A DNA stretch of 64,000 nt. Origin: Streptomyces rishiriensis (GTDB taxonomy: Bacteria; Actinomycetota; Actinomycetes; Streptomycetales; Streptomycetaceae). The stretch is from positions 3,472,001 through 3,536,000 of the forward strand of contig NZ_JAUSWV010000002.1 in NCBI RefSeq assembly GCF_030815485.1. The letters run 5' to 3'. Shown one piece after another: positions 43,555 to 53,125 of this stretch. A program made the translations under genes and the position numbers. How positions within the stretch are numbered: position 1 is the stretch's first letter; the number at the start of each line of letters is the position of its first letter. The notes beneath the pieces were generated by a model. The model saw only the letters and a program-made list of their open reading frames with translations. It ran no database searches and was not told the origin of the DNA.

Positions 43555-44711
43555 TCGGTGATCGTGCCTCTCAGGTAACCGGCTGCGTGACGTGCGCGTT
43601 CGAGGACGTCGTCGAGGTCGTCGCCGTAGGTGTTGACGTGGCCGACCTTGCGGCCGGGCTTCACGTCCTTGCCGTACATGTGGATCTTCAGCTGGGGATC
43701 GCGGGCCATGCAGTGCAGGTACGCGGAGTACATGTCCGGATAGTCGCCGCCGAGGACGTTGACCATGACCGTCCACCTGGCGCGCGGGCGCGGGTCGCCG
43801 AGAGGGAGGTCGAGGACGGCGCGGACGTGGTTGGCGAACTGCGAGGTGATCGCGCCGTCCATGGACCAGTGGCCCGAGTTGTGCGGGCGCATCGCCAGCT
43901 CGTTGACCAGGATGCGGCCGTCGCGGGTCTCGAAGAGCTCCACCGCCAGGTGGCCGACCACGTCCAGTTCCTTGGCGATGCGCAGGGCCAGCTCCTCGGC
44001 CCGCAGGGCGAGAGCCCGATCCAGGCCGGGCGCGGGGGCGATCACCGTGTCGCAGACGCCGCCCACCTGCTGCGACTCGACCACCGGGTACGCGACCGCC
44101 TGCCCGTGCGGGGAGCGCACGACGTTGGCCGCGAGCTCGCGGACGTAGTCCACCTTCTCCTCGGCCAGGACGGGGACGCCGGCGCGGAAGGGCGCCGCCG
44201 CCTCCTCGACCGAGTCGACGACCCACACGCCCTTGCCGTCGTAGCCGCCGCGGACGGTCTTGAGGACCACCGGGAAGCCGTCGCCCTCGACGCCCTCGGC
44301 CAGGCCCTCGGCGGCGAACGCGGCCACGTCCGCCGGGTCGCTCACGATCCGGTGCCGGGGGCACGGGACGCCGATCGCGTCGAGCCGCGCGCGCATCACC
44401 CCCTTGTCCTGGGCGTGCACCAGCGCGTCGGGGCCCGGGCGGACGGGAATGCCGTCCGCCTGCAGCGCCCTGAGGTGCTCGGTGGGTACGTGTTCGTGAT
44501 CGAAGGTGATCACATCGCACCCGCGCGCGAACTCACGGAGCGTGTCGAGATCGCGATAGTCGCCGATGACGACTTCGCTCACGACCTGCGCCGCGGAATC
44601 CAGGGGGGTGTCACTGAGGAGCTTGAATCTGATGCCGAGCGGGATGCCCGCCTCGTGTGTCATACGAGCGAGCTGGCCCCCGCCGACCATGCCGACTACC
44701 GGGAACGTCAC
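43551..44711 (-). CDS. purK: N5-carboxyaminoimidazole ribonucleotide synthetase
   Basis: 386-residue ATP-grasp enzyme that carboxylates AIR to N5-CAIR, feeding purE. N-terminal VGMVGGGQLARMTHEAGIPL, ATP-grasp motifs PVVLKTVRGGYDGKGVWVV and the Glu/Asn magnesium site in VNELAMRPHNSGHWSMDGA. First gene of purK-purE-dipeptidase; it is divergent from the GtrA gene. Confidence 0.95.
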   Translation of the reverse strand: MTFPVVGMVGGGQLARMTHEAGIPLGIRFKLLSDTPLDSAAQVVSEVVIGDYRDLDTLREFARGCDVITFDHEHVPTEHLRALQADGIPVRPGPDALVHAQDKGVMRARLDAIGVPCPRHRIVSDPADVAAFAAEGLAEGVEGDGFPVVLKTVRGGYDGKGVWVVDSVEEAAAPFRAGVPVLAEEKVDYVRELAANVVRSPHGQAVAYPVVESQQVGGVCDTVIAPAPGLDRALALRAEELALRIAKELDVVGHLAVELFETRDGRILVNELAMRPHNSGHWSMDGAITSQFANHVRAVLDLPLGDPRPRARWTVMVNVLGGDYPDMYSAYLHCMARDPQLKIHMYGKDVKPGRKVGHVNTYGDDLDDVLERARHAAGYLRGTITE

Positions 44712-44909
44712 GACCCCAGGGTATCGGCCACATCGGCGCGGCCGAATTCCGTGTCTCTTACCGGGACCATTCCCGCCTCATACCGACCGTTTCCCCCCTT
44801 CTTCCCCGCTGGACACCGAGGCGTGAGCCGCACCACAGGAAACCGGCAGGAGGGGTGGTTAGCATGGCTGGGTTGACGAAACCGAACCCGGACGGGGGCC
44901 TGTACGACC

Positions 44910-45425
44910 ATGGCGCATGGTTCCTCGGGGCTGAGGAGGGTCGTCCGCGAGCTCGCCAAGTTCGGGGCCGTGGGCGGCGCGGGGCTGCTCGTCAACCTCG
45001 GGATCTTCAACCTCGTCCGGCATCTCACCGACCTCCAGGTCGTGCGGGCCAGTGTCATAGCGACGGTCGTGTCGATCGTCTTCAACTACGTGGGGTTCCG
45101 CTACTTCACCTACCGCGACCGCGACAAGAGCGGGCGGACGAAGGAACTGACGCTGTTCCTGCTGTTCAGCGCGGTGGGACTGGTGATCGAGAACGGTCTG
45201 CTGTTCGCCGCGACGTACGGCTTCGGCTGGGACAGCCCGATCCAGAGCAACGTGTTCAAGTTCGTCGGCATCGGGATCGCGACGCTCTTCCGGTTCTGGT
45301 CCTACCGGACGTGGGTCTTCCGGACCCTGCCGGTGCCGGAGGCCGTGATCGGCGCCGACCCTTTCCTGACGGTGGCCGAGCAGTCCCGCAAGCCCGAGCC
45401 GAGGGCCGGCACGCGAGTGAGCTGA
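44910..45425 (+). CDS. GtrA-family membrane protein
   Basis: 171 residues with four membrane helices (LAKFGAVGGAGLLVNLGIFNL; SVIATVVSIVFNYVGFRYF; LTLFLLFSAVGLVIENGLLF; VFKFVGIGIATLFRFWSYR). GtrA proteins flip undecaprenyl-linked sugars or help glycosyltransferases in surface polysaccharide synthesis. The motif FNYVGFRYFTYRD is typical. It is in line with the cell-wall theme of the window. No clear Shine-Dalgarno; the ATG at 44910 is the first useful start in frame. Confidence 0.87.
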   Translation: MAHGSSGLRRVVRELAKFGAVGGAGLLVNLGIFNLVRHLTDLQVVRASVIATVVSIVFNYVGFRYFTYRDRDKSGRTKELTLFLLFSAVGLVIENGLLFAATYGFGWDSPIQSNVFKFVGIGIATLFRFWSYRTWVFRTLPVPEAVIGADPFLTVAEQSRKPEPRAGTRVS

Positions 45426-45570
45426 CGACCGGACGCCGGTCGGACGTCGGCCGACGCCGGCCGGCCCGGCCGCGAAAAGGCCGAGCCGCGGCGGGCGGAT
45501 GCTGCCCGACGCGCGACGGACCGCAGGCGCCACCCGACGCGACCGGCCGCGGGCGCCGCCCGACGTGCGC

Positions 45571-46845
45571 CTACCTGACCGTCGGCTCGCCGTCCTCCGC
45601 GGTCCGCTTCTGCGGGGCCGTACGGGACAGGAACAAGGCGAAGATCGGCGGCTGGGTCTGGAGCATCTCCAGCCGGCCGCCGTCGGCCTCCGCCAGGTCG
45701 CGGGCCACCGCCAGGCCGATGCCCGTGGAGTTGCGGCCGCTGATGGCCCGCTCGAAGATGCGGGCGCCCAGGTCGGCGGGGACGCCGGGGCCCTCGTCGG
45801 TGACCTCGACCACGGACTGGTTGCCGGTGACGCGGGTGCGCAGCGCCACCGTGCCGCCGCCGTGCATGAGGGAGTTCTCGATCAGGGCGGCCAGCACCTG
45901 CGCGACCGCGCCGGGTGTGCCCACCGCCCGCAGATGACGCTTGCCCGAGCTGACGATGGCCCGGCCCACACCGCGGTAGGCGGGGCGCCACTCCTCGAGC
46001 TGCTGCTGGATGACCTCGTCGAGGTCGAAGGTGACCGCCGAGCCGGTGCGGGGGTCCCGGGCGTTGGTCAGGAGGCGTTCGACCACGTCCGTCAGTCGCT
46101 CCACCTGCGTCAGCGCGATCGTCGCCTCCTCCTTCACGGTGTCCGGGTCGTCGGTGAGGGTGATCTCCTCCAGCCGCATGGAGAGGGCCGTGAGCGGCGT
46201 GCGCAGCTGGTGGGAGGCGTCCGCCGCGAGACGGCGCTCGGCGGTCAGCATGCGGGCGATGCGCTCGGCGGAGGCGTCGAGGACGTCGGCGACCCGGTCG
46301 AGCTCGGGGACGGCGTACCGCTTGTGCCGGGGCCGGGGGTCGCCCGAGCCCAGCCGCTCCGCCGTCTCCGCGAGGTCGGTCAGGGGGGAGGCGAGCCGGT
46401 TGGCCTGGCGGATGGCCAGCAGCACCGCCGCGATCACCGCGAGCAGCGCCACCAGGCCGATGATCAACAGCGTGCGGCCGACTTCCCGGGTGACCGTGGA
46501 GCGCGGTTCCTGGACCAGGACGGTCTCGCCCTCCTCGCCCCGCGCCGTCGCCTTGATCACATCGCCGCGTGGCTCGGTGCCGACCTGGATGACCGTCCGG
46601 CCGGGGATCCGGATCTCGGCGTAGCGGTCCTGCGTGACCTGGTCGCGCAGTATCTCGGCGGTGACGTCCTCCGAGCCGACCAGCCGGCTGTCCACGATGC
46701 TGGCCAGCCGCAGCGCCTCCGAGTCCACCCGTTCCTGGGCGCTGTTGCTGATCGTCCGGGTCTCGACGATGACGAGGGACACCCCGAAGACGGCGATGAC
46801 GACGAGCACGACGGCAAGGGTGGACTGAATGAGACGGCGACGCAC
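45571..46845 (-). CDS. Two-component sensor histidine kinase
   Basis: 424 residues, membrane bound. Two helices (VVLVVIAVFGVSLVIV, and GRTLLIIGLVALLAVIAAVLL near 125-145) flank an extracytoplasmic sensor of ~95 residues; then HAMP (~146-200), the phosphoacceptor H-box ADASHQLRTPLTALSMRLEE (His ~210), N-box IENSLMHGGG, and ATP motifs TDEGPGVP and GIGLAVARDLAEADGG. The gene lies 176 bases after its likely partner response regulator, on the same strand. Signal unknown. Confidence 0.92.
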   Translation of the reverse strand: MRRRLIQSTLAVVLVVIAVFGVSLVIVETRTISNSAQERVDSEALRLASIVDSRLVGSEDVTAEILRDQVTQDRYAEIRIPGRTVIQVGTEPRGDVIKATARGEEGETVLVQEPRSTVTREVGRTLLIIGLVALLAVIAAVLLAIRQANRLASPLTDLAETAERLGSGDPRPRHKRYAVPELDRVADVLDASAERIARMLTAERRLAADASHQLRTPLTALSMRLEEITLTDDPDTVKEEATIALTQVERLTDVVERLLTNARDPRTGSAVTFDLDEVIQQQLEEWRPAYRGVGRAIVSSGKRHLRAVGTPGAVAQVLAALIENSLMHGGGTVALRTRVTGNQSVVEVTDEGPGVPADLGARIFERAISGRNSTGIGLAVARDLAEADGGRLEMLQTQPPIFALFLSRTAPQKRTAEDGEPTVR

Positions 46846-47021
46846 GAGGCCCTCCGGGCGATGACTTCACGAGTCCGGTCGGGGCAGCGCCGCCGCAGCG
46901 CGGCGCCGCTACGAGACCGGTCGGGGCAACCCCCTGGGGGCGCGGGGAACTGTGCGAGCAGCCCCACGGCCCGCAGCCGACGACGCAACGCGCGTCGACG
47001 GCCGAGCCCCCGCGGCAGCGG

Positions 47022-47699
47022 TCAGCTCTTCTCGAAGCGGAAGCCGACACCCCGCACGGTGGCGATGTAGCGAGGGTTCGCCGCGTCGTCGCCGAGCTTC
47101 TTGCGCAGCCAGGAGATGTGCATGTCGAGGGTCTTGGTCGACGACCACCAGGTGGTGTCCCAGACCTCGCGCATCAGCTGGTCGCGGGTGACGACCCGGC
47201 CCGCGTCGCGGACGAGGACCCGCAGCAGGTCGAACTCCTTGGCCGTGAGCTGGAGTTCCTCCTCGCCCATCCAGGCGCGGTGCGACTCGACGTCGATGCG
47301 GACGCCGTGCGTGGCGGGCGGCTGCTGGGGCTCGGACGCGCCGCGCCGCAGCAGGGCCCGGACCCGGGCCAGCAGCTCGGCCAGCCGGAAGGGCTTGGTG
47401 ACGTAGTCGTCGGCGCCCGCGTCCAGACCGACGACGGTGTCCACCTCGTCGGCGCGCGCGGTCAGGATGAGGATCGGGATCGCGTGGCCCTCCGCGCGCA
47501 GTCGGCGGGCCACCTCCAGACCGTCCATGCCGGGCAGCCCGAGGTCGAGCACGACCAGGTCGACGCCGCCCTGCATACCGGCGTCGAGCGCGGTGGGGCC
47601 GTCCTCACGCACCTCGACCTCGTAACCTTCCCGGCGCAGGGCGCGGGCCAGCGGCTCCGAGATCGACGCGTCGTCCTCGGCGAGCAGTACACGGGTCAT
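47022..47699 (-). CDS. OmpR-family response regulator
   Basis: 225 residues. Receiver domain with VLLAEDDASI (acidic pair), the phospho-acceptor in LVVLDLGLPGMDG (Asp ~51), ILTARADEVDTV and DYVTKPFRLAELL; C-terminal winged-helix DNA-binding domain with ELQLTAKEFDLLRVL and the recognition helix near STKTLDMHISWLRKKLGD. Pairs with the histidine kinase at 45571. Divergent from the POT transporter, which may be a target. Confidence 0.93.
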   Translation of the reverse strand: MTRVLLAEDDASISEPLARALRREGYEVEVREDGPTALDAGMQGGVDLVVLDLGLPGMDGLEVARRLRAEGHAIPILILTARADEVDTVVGLDAGADDYVTKPFRLAELLARVRALLRRGASEPQQPPATHGVRIDVESHRAWMGEEELQLTAKEFDLLRVLVRDAGRVVTRDQLMREVWDTTWWSSTKTLDMHISWLRKKLGDDAANPRYIATVRGVGFRFEKS

Positions 47700-48226
47700 G
47701 AGCTGATGGTAGACCGCGCCGGGCGGCGGCCGAAGTGTGATCGCCCGGCTGTTTCTTACTCACGGACATGCCGGGCAGACCGCATGCCGCGCGGCCCGCC
47801 ATCCCCCCGTCGATCTTGGTACGGACCTACGGTCGGGGGATGGCATCCTGGTGCAGACCTTCGAAACCTCCCCCACGGTTCCTTGATCACCTGTGATCCG
47901 TGTCTCAAGTCCTTCCATATCAGGCGTTGTGCTGCCGTATGGTGAAGTAACGCCTGTAGCACGCACGGACCTTCGGCGGTCGGCTAGACGTCGAGGGTCT
48001 CCTTTGTGTGCGGGCCGGTCCCCGCCGGCCTCCAGAGGAACGACCTGTGGCCGGGCCCCCGACTCGAGGGGGCGTGGATCCCGGTGGTCGCGGTCCGCCG
48101 CTCCGAGACCCGGAGCGGACTCCCCCGGGGCGTGGGGGTGGACGACGCGGTCCGCCGGTGCCGGCCGCCCCCCACCGGGCGCGCAACGCTCCACTGCGAC
48201 GCGCGTCCCGAGCAGCAAGGAACGAC
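47700..48226. other. 527-bp divergent intergenic region between response regulator and POT transporter
   Basis: No supported gene. The left half is A/T-enriched for this genome (around 47895-47960, with TTGATCACCTGTGATCCG and ATATCAGGCGTTGTGCTGCCGTATGG) and probably holds the divergent promoters. TGATCACCTGTGATC at 47884-47898 is a short imperfect inverted repeat that a regulator could use. Confidence 0.45.
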
Positions 48227-49723
48227 ATGGCGTCCAGCCTGACGAAGGACTCGGTCCGCCCGGGCACACCCGGCTCCGGGAAGACCTTCTTCGGCCACCC
48301 CCGCGGACTGGCCACTCTCTTCATGACCGAGATGTGGGAGCGATTCTCCTACTACGGCATGAGGGCCCTGCTCCCGCTGTACCTGGTCGCTCCCGGCGGC
48401 CTGCACCTCAGCGCGGCGACCGCGACCGCGATCTACTCGGTCTATCTGTCGCTCGTGTACCTGCTCGCCCTGCCCGGCGGCTGGTTCGCGGACCGCGTGC
48501 TCGGCCCGCGCAAGACCGTCGCCGTCGCCGGCGCGATCATCATGCTCGGCCACCTGACCCTCGCGCTGCCGAACGCCGGCACCTTCTACGGGGGCCTGGG
48601 CCTGGTCGCCATAGGATCCGGCCTGCTCAAGGCCAACATCTCGACGATGGTCGGCCACCTCTACGACGGGCCCGACGACCCGCGCCGCGACGGTGGTTTC
48701 ACGCTCTTCTACATCGGCATCAACCTGGGCGCGTTCGCCGCGCCGCTGATCATCGGCACCATCGGTGAGAACGTCAACTGGCACCTGGGCTTCGCGCTGG
48801 CCGCGCTCGGCATGGGTCTGGGCCTCGCCCAGTTCCTGCTGGGCAGCCGCCACCTGAGCTCCCGCTCGGACGTCGTCCCCACGCCGCTGTCCGCGCGGGA
48901 GAAGGCGGCCACGCTGCGGAAGGCCGCGTTCTGGGCGGCCGTCGCGATCGTCTTCTACGCCGTCGTCGGTGTCTCCGGCGTCTACACGCTGAACTGGCTG
49001 CTGGTCCCGATCACCGTCGCCGGTCTCGTCATCCCGGTCGTCGTCATCGCCCGGATGAAGCGCGACAAGGAGCTGGACCGCGCCGAGCAGTCCCAGCTGA
49101 CCGCCTACGTCTGGTTCTTCGTCGCCGCCGCCGTGTTCTGGATGATCTACGACCAGGGCGGCTCGACGCTGTCCCTGTTCGCCGAGTCCTCGGCCAAGAA
49201 CACCGTCCTCGGCTGGGACTTCCCGGTCTCCTGGTACCAGTCGGTCAACCCGGTCCTGATCATGGCCCTGGCCCCGCTCTTCGCCTGGGCCTGGCTGGCC
49301 CTGGCGAAGCGCGGCAAGGAGCCGAGCACCGCGACGAAGTTCGCGATGGGTCTGGTCCTGGTCGGCGCGTCCTTCTTCCTCTTCCTGGCCCCGCTGTCGA
49401 TCGCCGAGGGCGGTCACAAGGCGGCCGCGCTGTGGCTGGCGGCGATCTACTTCGTGCAGACCGTCGGCGAGCTGACCCTCTCCCCGGTCGGCCTGTCGGT
49501 CACCACGAAGATGGCTCCCGCCAAGTACGCCTCGCAGATGATGGGCGTCTGGTTCCTGGCCGTCACCGCCGGTGACGCCACGACCGGTCTGCTGTCCATC
49601 GCGGGCGTCGACCTCAACAGGACGGGCATCGTGGCCCTGGAGGCGGTGCTCGCCGTCATCGCCGGTGTGGCGGTGTGGATGTACCGCAAGAAGGTCAAGG
49701 CGCTCATGGGCGACGTCCACTGA
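48227..49723 (+). CDS. POT/PTR-family proton-coupled oligopeptide transporter
   Basis: 498 residues with about 12-14 membrane helices. Signature motifs: MTEMWERFSYYGMRALLPLY (ExxERFxYYG) and FTLFYIGINLGAFAAP (FYxxINxG), and PVGLSVTTKMAP near the C-terminus. It imports di- and tripeptides with protons. The ATG at 48227 has AAGGA six bases upstream; a longer open frame exists but has no matching homology. It lies beside the two-component pair. Confidence 0.93.
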   Translation: MASSLTKDSVRPGTPGSGKTFFGHPRGLATLFMTEMWERFSYYGMRALLPLYLVAPGGLHLSAATATAIYSVYLSLVYLLALPGGWFADRVLGPRKTVAVAGAIIMLGHLTLALPNAGTFYGGLGLVAIGSGLLKANISTMVGHLYDGPDDPRRDGGFTLFYIGINLGAFAAPLIIGTIGENVNWHLGFALAALGMGLGLAQFLLGSRHLSSRSDVVPTPLSAREKAATLRKAAFWAAVAIVFYAVVGVSGVYTLNWLLVPITVAGLVIPVVVIARMKRDKELDRAEQSQLTAYVWFFVAAAVFWMIYDQGGSTLSLFAESSAKNTVLGWDFPVSWYQSVNPVLIMALAPLFAWAWLALAKRGKEPSTATKFAMGLVLVGASFFLFLAPLSIAEGGHKAAALWLAAIYFVQTVGELTLSPVGLSVTTKMAPAKYASQMMGVWFLAVTAGDATTGLLSIAGVDLNRTGIVALEAVLAVIAGVAVWMYRKKVKALMGDVH

Positions 49724-49742
49724 CGTCCGCTCCCCCGCCTGC

Positions 49743-49782
49743 CGGAGGGCCGCCGTATCCCCTGGGATGCGGCGGCCCTCCG
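49743..49782. terminator. Hairpin terminator, bidirectional
   Basis: Thirteen-base stem CGGAGGGCCGCCG / CGGCGGCCCTCCG with a 14-base loop, between the POT transporter and the LAETG surface gene, which converge. Confidence 0.8.
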
Positions 49783-49802
49783 TCGTCCCGTCCTCGCGCG
49801 GC

Positions 49803-51146
49803 TCAGCTCGCCCTTCTCCTGGGCATGAACGTGAACACCGCGCCGCCCAGCAGCACCGCCGTGCCCGCCACCAGGCCCAGCGCCTTCAGGGTGCCGTGGT
49901 CGCCGGAACCCGTCTCCGCGAGGCCGCCGCCGGTCGACGTGGACCCGCCCGAGGAGGACGAGGAGCCACTGCCGCCGGACGCGCCGCTCGCCTGTTCCGC
50001 GGTGTCCAGGGTGAGGGAGACCGCCGTGCTGTCCGGAGTGCAGGTGGTGGTCGTGCCCATGGCCTCGATGGTGAGGACGCCCGGGGAGAGCGTGGACTCA
50101 CCGGTCGCGCCGGGCTTGTAGACGCCCGTGAGGTCCGGGATCTCGATCGGCTGGTTCTGCGGGATCGGCGCGGAGTTCAGCGGACCCTGCACCGTCACCG
50201 AGCCCTGGTCCGCACCGCCCAGCACGATCCGCATGGTGGGCTTCACCTTGCCGGCCGGAATGTCGATCGGGCTGTCCATCACCGACTTCTTGAACTGGGC
50301 GGTGAGGTCGTAACTCCCGCCGTTCTTCCTGGCGTTGATCTGGATGGGCGAGGTGGCCTTCTTCTCTCCGATCGGCGACTGGCAGGTGTAGGGGATGTCG
50401 ACGACCTTGCCGGTGAAGTCGGTCCGACCGCCGTCTCCGCCGCTCGCGGACGCCGACGGGGAGGTGCTGGGCGTGCCGGACGCGCTCGACGAGGGCGACG
50501 GGCTCTGGCTCTGCGAGGGGCCGGGGGACGTACTCGGCGAGGCCGAGCCCGAGCCGGTGCCCGAACTCCCCTCCCCGGTCGTCACGGTGATGGTCGCCGC
50601 CGGCCGGACGGCCTCCGTGGGCGCGCACCTGGTGTCCGTGGACAGCGCGTTGACGACGTACGCGTCCGGGGTCAGCGTCACCTGTCCGGCCGCCGTCAGC
50701 TTCAGCGTGCCCTTCATGTCGGACAGCGTCATCGCGCCGCCCTTGGGGATCGCCGGGTTCTCGCGCGGCCCCTGCATCGCGATGTCGGCGGTCTGCGCGC
50801 CGGCCGCCTTCAGGGTGCCGGACGGCTGGACCGAGTTCGCGGGCAGGTCGATGATGTCGGGGTTCTTCGACGCGGCCTGGGTGAACTTCCAGACGACGTC
50901 GACGGTGTCACCGACCTTCGCCGTCGCCGGCGCCGTGATCTCGACCTTCGTGGTGCCGTTGACGTCGGGCAGGCCGATGCCCGAGGGCGGCACGCACTTG
51001 GTGGCGTAGGCCACCTCGGCGGCCTGGGCCTGCCCGGCGCTCACGCCCAGCAGGACGGCCGCCCCGGTGAACAGGACGGCGGCGCCCGCCGCTGCCGCTC
51101 GCTTCCGCGCGGGCGCGCGGTCGGGTGGTACGGCTCTCTCACTCAC
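49803..51146 (-). CDS. Secreted surface protein, two repeat domains, LAETG sortase signal
   Basis: 447 residues from GTG at 51146 (AGGAAGGGA upstream). Signal peptide to about Ala43. Domain 1 (~45-190) and domain 2 (~245-385) are the same fold, each with a Cys pair (51/174 and 255/369), the second ending VLTIEAMGTTTTCTP. They are joined by a Ser/Pro linker (~195-240). C-terminal: Ser/Gly linker, LAETG (409-413), helix LKALGLVAGTAVLLGGAVFTF and RRRAS, a class-E-type sortase signal. It is last in a four-gene operon; the GTG overlaps the stop upstream. Function unknown; displayed on the cell wall by inference. Confidence 0.82.
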   Translation of the reverse strand: MSERAVPPDRAPARKRAAAAGAAVLFTGAAVLLGVSAGQAQAAEVAYATKCVPPSGIGLPDVNGTTKVEITAPATAKVGDTVDVVWKFTQAASKNPDIIDLPANSVQPSGTLKAAGAQTADIAMQGPRENPAIPKGGAMTLSDMKGTLKLTAAGQVTLTPDAYVVNALSTDTRCAPTEAVRPAATITVTTGEGSSGTGSGSASPSTSPGPSQSQSPSPSSSASGTPSTSPSASASGGDGGRTDFTGKVVDIPYTCQSPIGEKKATSPIQINARKNGGSYDLTAQFKKSVMDSPIDIPAGKVKPTMRIVLGGADQGSVTVQGPLNSAPIPQNQPIEIPDLTGVYKPGATGESTLSPGVLTIEAMGTTTTCTPDSTAVSLTLDTAEQASGASGGSGSSSSSGGSTSTGGGLAETGSGDHGTLKALGLVAGTAVLLGGAVFTFMPRRRAS

Positions 51147-52231
51147 GTGGATCCCTTCCTGCCGGGAGTCGTGGGGCTCGTCGGACGGTCTTCGTGCGGT
51201 GCGGAGAGCCGGCCCGCCGGGCCCGGACCGGTGTCCGGGGTGAACCACGGCAGGGTCGCGTTCGGGGTGGGGGGCGCGGCACCCGGGGGCGCGGTCGCCG
51301 TCCTGCGTCCGTGGCCGCGCCCCGGGACGCGCACGGGCCGCCGGGCCGCATGGCGCGGGCCCACCCGGTCCACCACCGCCATCCCGATGCGGAACACCGC
51401 TGCGGGCACCACCAGGCAGAGCAGGATCCAGAACAGGGTCACGCCCCAGGGGCGGCCCACCCCCCACGGCTGTTCGGCGAGGACCTTCCCGCCGTACTTC
51501 AGGGAGACGGTGTAGTCGCCGTGGGCGCCGGCGGTGAGTTCGACGGGCAGTTCGACGCGGGCCTTCTCACCGGGACGGAGCGTGCCGCGCCACTGCCGCT
51601 CGTCCCACTGCGGCGCGAACACGCCGTGGGCGGTGCCGACCTGGAAGACGGGGTTCCGGACGGGCGCGGTGCCCACGTTGCCGACGGTGAAGGCGAGGGT
51701 GCGGGAGGGCGGCGCGCCGAACCAGGTCAGCAGCGAGCCGGAGCCGTCGAGCCGGGTGTCGGTGAGCACGGACAGGCGTCCGCCGGCCGTCTGCGCGGGC
51801 AGCGGTTCGACCGGGTGCCCGGCCACCTGGAGCACCGCGTCGGCCTGCGCCTTCGCTCCGGTCGCGGTGGCGACGTGCACCACGCACGGGCACGGCACCG
51901 GCGGCTCGGTCACCGGCAGTGCCCTGCTGAAGCGGCCGTCGGCGTCGGTGGTGACGGCCCGTCCGTCGGCGTTGGCGCAGGAGTTGGTGCCGCCGACCAC
52001 GCCCCGGGCCGGTGTCGCCTGCCCGCAGACCAGCAGCATCAACAGGGCGCCCGAACGCCAGCCGGTGCCACTCACGGTGACCGAACCACCCGCCCCCGCC
52101 TGCGCCGTGGAAAGGGCGACGGCCGGCTTGCCCTCCGCCGCCGCGGCGGTGCCTGCCGACGGCGCCGAGAGCGGGAGCAGCATCAGCAGCAGGGCGGGCG
52201 CCAGCGCCGCGATCCGGAGCTTGCCTCTCAT
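51143..52231 (-). CDS. Single-pass membrane protein of the surface operon, extracellular beta domain
   Basis: 362 residues, ATG at 52231 overlapping the stop of the preceding gene. Signal peptide IAALAPALLLMLLPLSAP, then an extracellular region with Cys-rich motifs (LVCGQATPARGVVGGTNSCAN, PVPCPCVVHVA; ~65-135) and beta-rich LPVELTAGAHGDYTVSLKYGG, then a helix (FWILLCLVVPAAVFRIGMAVV, ~280-300) and a basic proline-rich cytoplasmic tail. Orientation: outside domain, inside tail. No family recognised. Its stop overlaps the GTG of the LAETG protein. Confidence 0.8.
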   Translation of the reverse strand: MRGKLRIAALAPALLLMLLPLSAPSAGTAAAAEGKPAVALSTAQAGAGGSVTVSGTGWRSGALLMLLVCGQATPARGVVGGTNSCANADGRAVTTDADGRFSRALPVTEPPVPCPCVVHVATATGAKAQADAVLQVAGHPVEPLPAQTAGGRLSVLTDTRLDGSGSLLTWFGAPPSRTLAFTVGNVGTAPVRNPVFQVGTAHGVFAPQWDERQWRGTLRPGEKARVELPVELTAGAHGDYTVSLKYGGKVLAEQPWGVGRPWGVTLFWILLCLVVPAAVFRIGMAVVDRVGPRHAARRPVRVPGRGHGRRTATAPPGAAPPTPNATLPWFTPDTGPGPAGRLSAPHEDRPTSPTTPGRKGST

Positions 52232-53094
52232 GTCCGTGCTCCCCTCGGCATGGCCTGCGTCGTGGCCTGCGTCGCGCTGCCGGTCGCGGCCTCCGTCGCG
52301 GCCGTCCGGCGTCCGCGTCGCCGTACGGCCACCGCCGCCGCGGCGACCGACAGCACGCCGGCCGCCGCACCCGCCGCCGCACCCCCTGGCAGGAACCGCG
52401 CGGACGCCCGTCCGGTGGCCCCCGGCGCTCCCGGCGCGGTCACCGTCAGACGGACGGTGACGGCGTCCAGGGCCGGGCGGTCGGGCCACGGTTCGTCGAG
52501 CGCGAGCCGGCGGCCCGGAGGCAGCCGGACGGGCAGGGTGCGCGGGGCGCGGTCCAGGACGGCGCCGAGGACACCGTCCGCGTGGACGGCGAGCCGCGGA
52601 ACGAGCGCCGTGGTGCCGCGGTTGACCAGTTCGTACGTGATGCGGTCGCCGCGCACGGCCACGTGCTCGACGGTCAGCGCGGCGAGTTTCGGGCCGCCGA
52701 CCCGGATCAGCAGCCGGACGGCGGACTCCCGGCCGCCGGAGTCCCGTACGAGGAGTTCGCCGGCGCGGTCGCCGGGCGGCGCGTCCGCCGGGACCGTCAC
52801 CGTGAAGGGCACCTCGGCACGGGTACGGGCGGGGATGCCGAGAGCCGGTTCGGCGAAGGCGACCCGGAGGCCGTCGCCGGTGGCGCGCAGCCGGACGGTG
52901 AGCGGCCCCGTGCCCCGGTTGGTGACGGCGAGCGTGTCCTGGAGCACGGCCCCGGGCGTGCCCTCCGCGTAGAAGGACGGCCGTCCCCCGCCGGAGGGCG
53001 CGACCGACCAGCCGCCGGGCGCGGCCGGGGTGGCCGCGAGCAGCAGCGGCAGCGACAGGGTCAGCAGCAGGACACGGACGGCGGCGTACGGCAT
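52228..53094 (-). CDS. DUF916/WxL-interacting-like single-pass protein
   Basis: 288 residues from the ATG at 53094 (GGAG six bases upstream; a GTG at 53109 is weaker). Signal peptide VLLLTLSLPLLLAATPA, then an ectodomain beginning APSGGGRPSFYAEGTPGAVLQ, with LAVTNRGTGPLTVRLRATGD and ARTRAEVPFTVTVPADAPPG, which resembles the peptidoglycan-binding part of WxL-interacting (DUF916) proteins; a second Ig-like part (LTVEHVAVRGDRITYELVNRG). Transmembrane segment near 250 (GAAAGAAAGVLSVAAAAVAV) and a short basic tail. The family assignment is by pattern only. Overlaps the next gene (ATGA). Confidence 0.7.
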   Translation of the reverse strand: MPYAAVRVLLLTLSLPLLLAATPAAPGGWSVAPSGGGRPSFYAEGTPGAVLQDTLAVTNRGTGPLTVRLRATGDGLRVAFAEPALGIPARTRAEVPFTVTVPADAPPGDRAGELLVRDSGGRESAVRLLIRVGGPKLAALTVEHVAVRGDRITYELVNRGTTALVPRLAVHADGVLGAVLDRAPRTLPVRLPPGRRLALDEPWPDRPALDAVTVRLTVTAPGAPGATGRASARFLPGGAAAGAAAGVLSVAAAAVAVRRRGRRTAATEAATGSATQATTQAMPRGART

Positions 53095-53125
53095 CGGCGG
53101 CTCCAGCACTCGTACGAGGGGACGG

